Positions 1-5,677 of a stretch of DNA of 5,705 nt are shown here, piece by piece. The notes under the pieces were generated by a model, which saw nothing but the letters and a program-made list of their open reading frames with translations, made no database searches and had not been told where the DNA came from. This stretch comes from Candidatus Poribacteria bacterium. Its GTDB lineage: Bacteria; Poribacteria; WGA-4E; WGA-3G. The position numbers were made by a program, and so were the translations under genes. Numbering within the stretch: the stretch's first letter is position 1; every line of letters begins with the position of its first letter. The stretch lies in contig VXXH01000148.1 of assembly GCA_009835515.1 (NCBI GenBank), forward strand, positions 1-5,705, given 5' to 3'.

Positions 1-501
1 GTCTTAGTACTCAACGCAAGTTACGAAGCGATCAATGTTTGCAACCTCCGGCGTGCTATGAAAATGGTTTTCAAAGGCACTGCACAGACGGAAGAAGTCT
101 CAGATATCGAGATTAATTCGCCAAGTGCTGCAATAAAAGTACCGCATGTCATTCGTTTGGTAAGATATGTTCACGTCCCGCGGAGTGTCGTCAAATTCTC
201 ACGAAGGAACGTCCTCGTCCGCGACCAGTATACATGTCAATACTGCTACAAAGAGTTGCCGACTCTGCAGCTTACACTTGACCATGTCGTCCCGATCTCT
301 CGCGGCGGTGAGACGACGTGGGAAAACGTTGTGACAGCCTGCAAAAAGTGTAATAACAAAAAAGGGAATAAGATGCTCTACGAAACGCGCCTAAAACTTG
401 CACGCCAACCCAAAACACCCTCAATCTTGACATATCTGCAGCTCAACCGTCATTTTCGGGGGTGCCACCCGTCGTGGAGAAAATATCTGTATATCAACTA
501 A
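1..501 (+). CDS. HNH endonuclease family protein (5' end outside window)
   Basis: Predicted small HNH-type nuclease, probably a DNA endonuclease; its biological target is unknown. The first ATG in the window is at 58, but the frame is open back to base 1 and the 19 codons before that ATG encode VLVLNASYEAINV followed by an LRRA segment. This matches the conserved N-terminus of the family (VLNASYEPLNV...RRAxxLVxxGKA), so the true start lies just upstream of the window and about 166 residues are visible. Numbered from base 1, the zinc-binding CxxC pair is C79/C82, the first catalytic Asp-His is D94-H95 in LDHVVPISRGG, the central Asn is N109 in WEN, and the second cysteine pair is C114/C117, followed by CNNKKGN. 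All expected HNH residues are present, so the protein looks intact. The stop lies 3 nt before rnpA, which suggests co-transcription and translational coupling. In most bacteria rpmH occupies this place. Confidence 0.93.
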   Translation, partial: VLVLNASYEAINVCNLRRAMKMVFKGTAQTEEVSDIEINSPSAAIKVPHVIRLVRYVHVPRSVVKFSRRNVLVRDQYTCQYCYKELPTLQLTLDHVVPISRGGETTWENVVTACKKCNNKKGNKMLYETRLKLARQPKTPSILTYLQLNRHFRGCHPSWRKYLYIN

Positions 502-504
502 ATC

Positions 505-864
505 ATGCAAGATCCCGAAAAACTGAAAAAGTCTTGGGAGTTCCAGCGCGCTTATCAGAAGGGCAGTAAGTATTGGAACCGCTATTTCGTGATATACGTG
601 CTACATAACCACTTCGATCATCTCCGACTCGGGATAACTGTCAGCAAGAAAGTCGGGAAGAGCGTACAAAGGAATCGGGTTAAACGATTAATTCGCGAAG
701 CATTTCGGCAATTACGCATGCAGGTAAAGGTAGGGTACGATATTGTCGTCGTCGGCAGGACACCGGCGTGTCGGCTCACATGTCAAGAGACACAGAATGC
801 GTTAGCCCAGTTACTCCACAGGGCAGCAATCTTGAACCCCCGTCGCAGAGACCGGAATCATTGA
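505..864 (+). CDS. rnpA: Ribonuclease P protein component
   Basis: Protein subunit of RNase P, which binds the catalytic RNA and the 5' leader of precursor tRNA to help remove the leader in the cytoplasm. The 119-aa length is normal for the family. The N-terminus has the usual LKKSxxFQRxYxxG pattern (residues 7-20), then RLGITVSKKVGKSVQRNR (41-58), and the signature RNR motif helix RNRVKRLIREAFR at 56-68 with R56, N57 and R58 intact. ATG 505 is chosen because it gives the standard N-terminus; no convincing Shine-Dalgarno precedes it, and it lies 3 nt after the stop of the HNH gene, so translation is probably coupled to that gene. It is followed by yidD, as in the classic rpmH-rnpA-yidD-yidC cluster. 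The RNase P RNA gene is not in this window. Confidence 0.97.
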   Translation: MQDPEKLKKSWEFQRAYQKGSKYWNRYFVIYVLHNHFDHLRLGITVSKKVGKSVQRNRVKRLIREAFRQLRMQVKVGYDIVVVGRTPACRLTCQETQNALAQLLHRAAILNPRRRDRNH

Positions 865-927
865 GGGCATGTTTTGCCGAAAGAATGATGCCTTAAGGAA
901 AAGGTAGACCACCCATCGGGTAGAAGA

Positions 928-1131
928 ATGATACTCACAGCACCAATCCGTTTTTATAGACGCTTTGTTTCACCGATCCTGCCGCCTTCGTGCCGGTTTC
1001 ATCCGACATGCTCGCAATACGCCCTTGAAGCTTTAGAACGCTATGGCATCTTCAAAGGGTGCTGGCTAACACTCAAACGACTCTCAAAATGCCACCCATA
1101 TCATCCGGGTGGCTTTGATCCGCTAAAATAA
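928..1131 (+). CDS. yidD: Membrane protein insertion efficiency factor YidD
   Basis: Small membrane-associated protein of the YidD family, which assists YidC-dependent insertion of inner-membrane proteins; its mechanism is not well defined. It has 67 residues, at the short end of the family range. Family signatures are complete: [16 protein letters not shown] (9-24), PTCSQYA (26-32) with conserved C22 and C28, [11 protein letters not shown] (55-65) with C55. ATG 928 is the first start codon after the in-frame TGA at 886; only a weak purine stretch (AGAAG, 922-926) precedes it. The gap from rnpA is 63 nt and yidC follows on the same strand after 145 nt, the usual gene order. I see no frameshift or missing motif. 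Confidence 0.95.
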   Translation: MILTAPIRFYRRFVSPILPPSCRFHPTCSQYALEALERYGIFKGCWLTLKRLSKCHPYHPGGFDPLK

Positions 1132-1170
1132 CGGATGTGGACTTCGGAAATTAAACACTACTTCTTAAAG

Positions 1171-1197
1171 TCCCCCTGATAAGGGGATTTAGGGGGT
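1171..1197. repeat. GC-rich palindromic dispersed repeat, copy A
   Basis: In the yidD-yidC spacer. The sequence reads TCCCCCTGATAAGGGG, then ATTT, then AGGGGGT. Two mutually exclusive hairpins are possible: CCCCT (1173-1177) with AGGGG (1182-1186) around a GATA loop, or CCCCCT (1172-1177) with AGGGGG (1191-1196). The 15-nt core CCCCCTGATAAGGGG recurs exactly at 5678-5692. On the + strand it is followed by A-rich rather than T-rich sequence, so it is not a typical intrinsic terminator. Similar GGGGGATTTAGGGGG-type elements are dispersed in several bacterial lineages (from memory, not checked). Confidence 0.7.
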
Positions 1198-1257
1198 TAA
1201 AAAAGAAAATCTCGCGCCGCGTACTTAAATTTATCTTAGTCTTGTATACACATAAAA

Positions 1258-1264
1258 TGAGGAG
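1258..1264 (+). promoter_or_regulatory. Ribosome binding site of yidC
   Basis: TGAGGAG lies 12 nt upstream of the ATG at 1277, slightly longer than ideal spacing. The alternative ATG at 1257 is in another frame and stops after four codons (ATG AGG AGC ACC TAA), so 1277 is the supported yidC start. Confidence 0.65.
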
Positions 1265-1276
1265 CACCTAATCTCA

Positions 1277-3088
1277 ATGGGCGCACGTTACATTCTTGCA
1301 CTGGTTCTAATGATTGGGGTCATGATCCTATGGAGCCTGTTTCTCGCACCGAAACCAGATGAAAATCCGTCTACCGAGAAGATGCCCGTAGCATCAGACA
1401 CCGGCGAAACGCCAGTCGATCCTACAACGCAGGCAACACCCGAGGCAACCGATGCACCCAATAGCCCCGAACTCTGGCCACAAGTTGAGGAAAACCCGGA
1501 CGATGCAATGATCAACGTCCAAACTGATAGCTATAGTGTCGTCTTTAACGAAAAGCTCGCCGTCGCTAAGCAGTGGCGACTCAACCATTTTCCAGACCGC
1601 TCAGATGGGGCGCGTGTGCCTTTGAATCTGATTCCGGGGAATGCCCCGAACTGCCTTGAACTTCGAGTGGGGAATCAACTCTTGCAGAATGACCTTAACC
1701 TCCGCTTAGCGACATGGCAGGCAGATAAATCCGAAATCGACATCACAAATGGACAAGAGACTGAAACACTCACATTTACAACAACCATCGGAGAGAAACT
1801 ACACGTAAAAAAGCAGTTCACCTTCAGCCCGAATACCTATTTCGTTGACATGGAGATAACCTTCCATAATACGTCCGATGAACAGTTACCTATAAATGGG
1901 TACAGGCTTCGATGGGGGCCAGGTATCAATTCCGATTTGCTACCGCACGAAAAAAGGAGCGGCAAACGCGGACGACGCGGCACAGAAGGCGCGAAAGCCT
2001 ATATCGGTGAGGGGAAACCGCAACGCCAATTCAAGCCTGAACAAGCATTAGCCACTGTCCTCTGGGCAGGTATGGATAGCCAGTACTTCAGCGCATTGAT
2101 AATTCCGGACCCTGTACTCAATGCTACATACAATTTGGATGGGTCTCAGGCAAACACCGCAACAGATATTACTGTCACCGCCGCGAACGAAATCGCCGAA
2201 CTCGTCGTACCAAAACCTTATCTCGAACGGGAGCAAGAAACGACGGAAACCTTTCGACTCTACGTCGGCCCGAAAGACGATACAATTTTAAAGAGCATCA
2301 AAGCACCGAATGCCCCAGAAAATCCGGTCCGCCTCTCCAAAATTATCGATTTCGGATTCTTTTGGCCCATTGCATGGGGTATGCTCTGGATATTCAAAGG
2401 GTTGCACTCGGTCTTCGGGAACTACGGTGTCTCGATTATTCTCCTCACCGCTTTGGTCAAGTTAATCTCCTATCCCTTTACGCGCAAAGCGCATAATTCT
2501 ATGAAGAAGATGCAGAAGCTTCAACCGCAGCTGCTCGAATTAAAGGAGAAATATAGGGACGATCCACAGAAACTCAATCGCGCAACGATGCGCCTCTATA
2601 AAGAAAACGGGGTCAATCCGTTAGGCGGGTGTATCCCGTGGCTCCCACAAATCCCCATTTTCTGGGCACTTTTCGCACTCCTTGGCAGTGCTGTCGAGCT
2701 ACGCGGCGCACCCTTTTTCCTCTGGATTGATGACCTTTCTGCCCCCGATACTTTAATCGAACTGCCGTTCACGATCCCGTTGATCGTCACGCAGATTGAT
2801 GCTATACGTTTATTGCCCATCATAAACGGGTTGACAACTTGGCTCCAACAGAAATTCGTCGGTAATATGACACCTACAACCGACAACATGCAAGCGAAAT
2901 TGATGCAGTTTATGCCGCTCATCTTTATCTTTATCTTCTACAACTGGGCATCAGGGTTTGTGTTATATTGGCTGTGCAACAATGTGTTCACGATCGCGCA
3001 ACAATACATACAGAACCGAAGCGCGGCGGATGAAGAGCAAATCGCAGTGGTAGATACCAGAAAACGGAACAACGCGAAACAAAAGTAG
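1277..3088 (+). CDS. yidC: Membrane protein insertase YidC (long, Gram-negative type)
   Basis: Oxa1/YidC/Alb3 insertase, which inserts and folds inner-membrane proteins alone or with SecYEG. Its 603 aa compare with about 550 for E. coli YidC. Segments: N-terminal membrane anchor at about 5-24; a Pro/Thr/Glu-rich low-complexity linker at about 26-75, which may explain the extra length; a periplasmic beta-rich domain at about 80-345; then the conserved insertase core at about 355-580 with membrane segments near 383-401, 452-472, 495-525 and 543-575. Core landmarks are SYPFTRKAHNSMKKMQKLQP (398-417), NPLGGCIPWLPQIPIFWAL (447-465), VELRGAPFFLWIDDLSAPD (473-491), and a C-terminal pair of segments ending in QQYIQNR. 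The groove residue that is Arg in E. coli (in IVRGIMYPL) aligns with K395 here (LVKLISYPF), a conservative change. The tail is short and basic (TRKRNNAKQK). A repeat element begins inside the TAG stop codon, and jag lies downstream of it. Confidence 0.97.
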   Translation: MGARYILALVLMIGVMILWSLFLAPKPDENPSTEKMPVASDTGETPVDPTTQATPEATDAPNSPELWPQVEENPDDAMINVQTDSYSVVFNEKLAVAKQWRLNHFPDRSDGARVPLNLIPGNAPNCLELRVGNQLLQNDLNLRLATWQADKSEIDITNGQETETLTFTTTIGEKLHVKKQFTFSPNTYFVDMEITFHNTSDEQLPINGYRLRWGPGINSDLLPHEKRSGKRGRRGTEGAKAYIGEGKPQRQFKPEQALATVLWAGMDSQYFSALIIPDPVLNATYNLDGSQANTATDITVTAANEIAELVVPKPYLEREQETTETFRLYVGPKDDTILKSIKAPNAPENPVRLSKIIDFGFFWPIAWGMLWIFKGLHSVFGNYGVSIILLTALVKLISYPFTRKAHNSMKKMQKLQPQLLELKEKYRDDPQKLNRATMRLYKENGVNPLGGCIPWLPQIPIFWALFALLGSAVELRGAPFFLWIDDLSAPDTLIELPFTIPLIVTQIDAIRLLPIINGLTTWLQQKFVGNMTPTTDNMQAKLMQFMPLIFIFIFYNWASGFVLYWLCNNVFTIAQQYIQNRSAADEEQIAVVDTRKRNNAKQK

Positions 3089-3121
3089 TTATCAGTTTTA
3101 ACAGTTGTCAGTTTTCAGTAC

Positions 3122-3142
3122 GATTTTTTCTGCGAAAAAATC
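3122..3142. other. Perfect AT-rich stem-loop inside the repeat element
   Basis: GATTTTTTC (3122-3130), a 3-nt TGC loop and GAAAAAATC (3134-3142) form a perfect 9-bp stem. It lies 33 nt after the yidC stop. The stem is mostly A:T pairs and is followed only by TTTC, so it is weak as an intrinsic terminator; it may simply be part of the repeat element's structure. Confidence 0.6.
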
Positions 3143-3252
3143 TTTCAGTTGTCAGAAAGAATAGCCGTCAGCAATCAGCAGTCAGTTTTAAGAGTTATCA
3201 GTCTGCCTCACAGTGAGAAAAAGAGGCTTTCGGATCATCAAAACCTCTTATA

Positions 3253-3284
3253 ACTGACAACTGACAACTGATAACTGATAACTG
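3253..3284. repeat. 7-bp tandem repeat (ACTGAYA)n
   Basis: Two ACTGACA units (3253-3266), two ACTGATA units (3267-3280) and a partial ACTG (3281-3284) form a 4.6-copy heptamer array. It is the reverse complement of the CAGTTRT units in the left arm of the element, and can pair with several of them, for example AGTTATCAGT at 3193-3202 with ACTGATAACT at 3267-3276 or 3274-3283. Confidence 0.8.
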
Positions 3285-3306
3285 TTTCCTCTGATAACTA
3301 TTCAAT

Positions 3307-3312
3307 AGGAGG
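3307..3312 (+). promoter_or_regulatory. Ribosome binding site of jag
   Basis: A full AGGAGG lies 10 nt upstream of the GTG at 3323. It decides the start: the ATG at 3315 is only 2 nt from this site, is in another frame and does not give a Jag N-terminus. The site lies just outside the right end of the repeat element, so the element did not separate it from the gene. Confidence 0.8.
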
Positions 3313-3322
3313 ACATGAACCT

Positions 3323-3946
3323 GTGCAACACTATATCGAAACCGAAGGCGATACGGTGGAGGAAGCGATTGAACAGGCACTCAACGAACTTGAGGCGACT
3401 CGGGAGCAGGTTACAATCGACATTGTCACTGAACCGACGAAGGGGATTTTGAACTTCGGCGCGAAACTGGCAAAAATCCGAGCAACCCTCAAACAAGATG
3501 TCTCTACTGCACCAGACGCAATCCTCGGCGAGATTCTCAACCGGATGCGGATTGACGCGGAAATTGAATCGAACTTCATCGATGGGAGCACGCATCTCAA
3601 CATCCTCACAGACAGCCCTGCCTTATTGATCGGAAAACACGGACAGACTCTTGACGCAATTGAACGCTTACTTAATTGCATCATCAATAAAGCCTCGCTC
3701 GTCAAAAGACGCGTTTTTGTCGATACGGAAGGCTACCGAGAACGTCGAGAAGAACGACTCGTTGAAATGGCGCGTCAAGTCGCAGAAAAAGTCAGATATA
3801 CTGACCGCGAAGTTGTCCTTGCACCGATGTCCGCACGCGACCGACGGATCATCCATGTCGCCTTAAAAGGGGACGATGTTGTTTCTACCTACAGCCAAGG
3901 CGAGGGCGAAATGCGACGCGTCGTCGTTACCACACAACAGCCTTAA
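3323..3946 (+). CDS. jag: Jag/KhpB RNA-binding protein (Jag-N, KH, R3H)
   Basis: Cytoplasmic single-strand nucleic-acid binding protein, known as Jag (SpoIIIJ-associated) or KhpB; in Gram-positive bacteria it works with KhpA and affects cell division and envelope functions, while its role in diderms is less clear. The 207-aa protein has the three expected parts: Jag-N domain at about 1-53 (TVEEAIEQALNEL, then KGILNFGAK); KH domain at about 65-133 with the GxxG loop GKHG at 104-107 in LLIGKHGQTLDAIERLL; R3H domain at about 138-205 with the RxxxH signature R174-H178 in ARDRRIIHVALKG. The start is GTG, chosen from the strong AGGAGG upstream and the standard N-terminus. Jag is habitually next to yidC, as here, but is separated from it by the repeat element. 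Its TAA is directly followed by the mnmE ATG. Confidence 0.96.
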   Translation: MQHYIETEGDTVEEAIEQALNELEATREQVTIDIVTEPTKGILNFGAKLAKIRATLKQDVSTAPDAILGEILNRMRIDAEIESNFIDGSTHLNILTDSPALLIGKHGQTLDAIERLLNCIINKASLVKRRVFVDTEGYRERREERLVEMARQVAEKVRYTDREVVLAPMSARDRRIIHVALKGDDVVSTYSQGEGEMRRVVVTTQQP

Positions 3947-5335
3947 ATGAAATTTCATGATACGATTGCAGCCATCGCAACAGCGCAGGGTGAAGCCGGT
4001 ATCGGTATTGTCCGAGTCAGCGGGACACTTGCACTGACCATCGCCGCTGAAGTCTTCCGCTCGGCGCGCGGGGCGGCACCAACAGAATTGCCAACGCATA
4101 CGCTTAATTATGGACATGTCGTAGATACAACGGCAGCTGATGAGGTGATTGATGAAGTCCTCCTCGGTATCATGCACGCGCCGAGAACTTATACCGGCGA
4201 AGACATCGTTGAGTTTAACTGCCACGGCGGGACAATCCCCGTCACGGCGGTGTTAGACATCGTGGTGAAGCACGGCGCACGCATCGCAGAGCCGGGCGAA
4301 TTTACAAAACGCGCATTCCTAAACGGGAGACTTGACCTCGCACAAGCCGAAGCCGTCGCGGAACTCATCGCCTCAAAAACAGACCTCAGCCGAAAAATCG
4401 CTGTAGCGGCACTCGCTGGAAAACTCTCTGATACCGTCAACGGGTTGAACGATCAGCTCGCAGCCCTACTCGCAGAAATCGAGGCTTCTATTGATTTCCC
4501 TGAGGAAGACTTGGACTTCATGAAGGTGGAGACGCAACTTGAAACCGCACGCGCAGTCCAGACCGATCTGACGGCACTCCTTGAAACCGCCGCCGAAGGC
4601 AGGCTTATCACGGAAGGTGCTAACGTCGCGATACTCGGTAAACCGAACGTCGGGAAATCGAGTTTGCTCAATGCACTGCTCGGAACGACCCGGGCAATTG
4701 TCACCGATATACCCGGCACAACGCGCGATACGATTGAGGAGATGATTAACATCGGTGGTATCCCTTTGAAACTCATTGATACAGCCGGGATCCGACACAC
4801 AGATGACGTTGTGGAACAACAAGGCGTTGAGCGCAGCAAGGCGGTACAGGATAGGGCAGAATTACTGCTCCTAATGTTCGATGCATCACAACCGCTCAAT
4901 GCTGCCGATTTTGAACTCTTAAAAGCTGCGCAATCATCCAGTGCAATTCTTATTCTTAACAAGACGGATCTACCAGTTGTAACGTCGCCAACAGCACTGC
5001 TTGCGCACTGTCCGAAAAAACGGGTCGTCGAAACAGTGATCCCTGAAGGTAAGGGACTTGAGAAACTAAAAGCCACCGTCTCTGAGGAATTGCTTGGCGG
5101 TGAATTGGTCATCGGTGAATCGCCGATCGTGACAAACGCTCGCCACCAAGAAGCACTCCGGCGCGCAAATGAAGGGCTTAATTATGCGATAGAGAGTCTC
5201 GAAAACCGGATGCCGCCTGACCTCATCGCAGTTGATCTACGAATTAGTCTTGATGGTCTCGGGGACATCGTCGGTAAAACAACGACGGAGGATATTCTCG
5301 ACAGAATTTTCTCACAGTTCTGTGTCGGAAAGTGA
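3947..5335 (+). CDS. mnmE: tRNA modification GTPase MnmE (TrmE)
   Basis: Potassium-dependent GTPase that with MnmG (GidA) installs the (carboxymethyl)aminomethyl group at C5 of wobble uridine 34 in a subset of tRNAs. Its 462 aa are typical. The N-terminal folate-binding domain starts DTIAAIATAQGEAGIGIVR (5-23) and includes YTGEDIVEFNCHGG (82-95) and PGEFTKRAFLNGRLDLAQAE (116-135). The G domain has G1 GKPNVGKSS (231-239) with the potassium-coordinating Asn N234, G2 region TDIPGTTRD (253-261), G3 DTAG (278-281) and G4 NKTD (338-341). The usual G5 SA(K/R) is not recognisable: the aligned segment reads TVIPEGKGL (363-371). The C-terminus ends FCVGK with the conserved C459. The start abuts the jag stop (TAAATG) with no Shine-Dalgarno, implying translational coupling. 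mnmG is not in the window. Confidence 0.97.
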   Translation: MKFHDTIAAIATAQGEAGIGIVRVSGTLALTIAAEVFRSARGAAPTELPTHTLNYGHVVDTTAADEVIDEVLLGIMHAPRTYTGEDIVEFNCHGGTIPVTAVLDIVVKHGARIAEPGEFTKRAFLNGRLDLAQAEAVAELIASKTDLSRKIAVAALAGKLSDTVNGLNDQLAALLAEIEASIDFPEEDLDFMKVETQLETARAVQTDLTALLETAAEGRLITEGANVAILGKPNVGKSSLLNALLGTTRAIVTDIPGTTRDTIEEMINIGGIPLKLIDTAGIRHTDDVVEQQGVERSKAVQDRAELLLLMFDASQPLNAADFELLKAAQSSSAILILNKTDLPVVTSPTALLAHCPKKRVVETVIPEGKGLEKLKATVSEELLGGELVIGESPIVTNARHQEALRRANEGLNYAIESLENRMPPDLIAVDLRISLDGLGDIVGKTTTEDILDRIFSQFCVGK

Positions 5336-5410
5336 TGTTAACAAAAAAGGAACTTTTATCGTGGTGAGGTGTGTCTATTTCTGCTTGCGAGCGGAAGACC
5401 CAGTCTCACG

Positions 5411-5416
5411 AAGGAG
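5411..5416 (+). promoter_or_regulatory. Ribosome binding site of the zinc-ribbon gene
   Basis: AAGGAG lies 9 nt upstream of ATG 5426, ideal spacing. The in-frame TTG at 5420 is only 3 nt away, so ATG 5426 is preferred. Confidence 0.65.
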
Positions 5417-5425
5417 TGATTGGCT

Positions 5426-5623
5426 ATGTTAGCCGCGAAACAACAGTGGTGCCCGCGCTGCCAAAGGCACGTCCAAACAGAACAGAAGCGGTCCAGTATT
5501 GGCAGACAGAAAGAACTCGTCAGAATTGTCATTACCTGTTTCAAGTGTCGTACAACGCTATCGAGCAAAACAACCAGCGCAGCTGCGCTTGAGCAGAACG
5601 AAGAAGTTTCATCGGAAGAATAA
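5426..5623 (+). CDS. Small CxxC-CxxC zinc-ribbon-like protein, function unknown
   Basis: I do not recognise this 65-aa protein. It has two cysteine pairs, CPRC (C9, C12) and CFKC (C38, C41), 25 residues apart, the layout of a zinc ribbon that would bind one zinc ion. Between them is a basic, polar stretch rich in Gln, Arg and Lys (QRHVQTEQKRSS, 13-24) and a hydrophobic strand-like segment ELVRIVIT (30-37). The tail after residue 45 is Ser/Thr-rich, then acidic (EQNEEVSSEE), and probably disordered. No signal peptide or membrane segment is visible, so it is probably cytoplasmic, perhaps nucleic-acid or protein binding, which is inference only. The start rests on AAGGAG at ideal spacing; two overlapping + strand frames in this stretch lack the ribosome binding site and the cysteine pattern. 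It follows mnmE by 90 nt on the same strand, so it may be read from the same transcript. Confidence 0.7.
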   Translation: MLAAKQQWCPRCQRHVQTEQKRSSIGRQKELVRIVITCFKCRTTLSSKTTSAAALEQNEEVSSEE

Positions 5624-5677
5624 CGCGCGTTCCAATACGGGTAGGCGCGGTTTTGCGGCGCACTCACCTGCCTCCTG

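Larger units (their letters stand above)
3086..3300. mobile_element. MITE-like non-coding element with inverted-repeat ends
   Basis: A 215-bp AT-rich block fills the yidC-jag gap. The left end (3086-3119) and the reverse complement of the right end (3267-3300) agree at 28 of 34 positions by hand alignment; the outermost 10 bp, TAGTTATCAG and CTGATAACTA, are perfect. Both ends carry TA, as expected if a Tc1/mariner/IS630-type transposase had inserted it at a TA target with duplication, but this is inference because TA is self-complementary and may belong to the repeat. The interior holds more CAGTTRTCAG-like units (3145-3155, 3167-3202, 3253-3284) and a separate 9-bp hairpin (3122-3142). No transposase is encoded. 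The left end overlaps the yidC stop codon, and the right end is 6 nt from the jag ribosome binding site. Arrays of this type give spurious QLSVIS-type peptides when translated. Confidence 0.65.

Noticed and set aside
865..893. Possible stem-loop after rnpA (GGGCAT with ATGCCT)
   Set aside because: Only 6 bp including a G:T pair around a 17-nt loop, and no T-run follows, so not a credible terminator or regulator.
1222..1258. Possible promoter before yidC (TATACA at 1245-1250 or TAAAAT at 1253-1258)
   Set aside because: No acceptable -35 box at 16-18 nt upstream of either; single -10-like hexamers in AT-rich sequence are expected by chance.
2459..2461. K395 of YidC as loss of the essential groove arginine
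   Set aside because: Lys at this position keeps the positive charge and, as I recall, is common in many Gram-negative YidC proteins, so it is not evidence of lost function.
3221..3249. Possible terminator AAGAGG...CCTCTT after yidC
   Set aside because: 6-bp stem with a 17-nt loop and no following T-run.
3253..3284. CRISPR-like array
   Set aside because: Units are 7 bp in direct tandem with no spacers, so this is a simple tandem repeat.
3198..3380. 60-aa minus-strand ORF across the repeat element
   Set aside because: Its peptide contains the QLSVIS-type pattern produced by translating the CAGTTRT heptamer array, and it runs into jag on the opposite strand.
3331..3705. Minus-strand ORFs opposite jag, such as this 124-aa one
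   Set aside because: Overlap a well-supported Jag reading frame and have Ser/Ile-rich composition typical of antisense shadows.
4453..5112. 219-aa minus-strand ORF inside mnmE
   Set aside because: Antisense shadow of the MnmE G domain; Ser-rich low-complexity translation with no motif or ribosome site.
5624..5655. Possible terminator CGCGC...GCGCG followed by GTTTT after the zinc-ribbon gene
   Set aside because: Only 5 bp of stem, 16-nt loop and a short T-run; too weak to call.
5356..5667. 103-aa minus-strand ORF over the zinc-ribbon gene
   Set aside because: The + strand frame has a clear AAGGAG, a well-placed ATG and two CxxC pairs; the minus frame has no comparable support.
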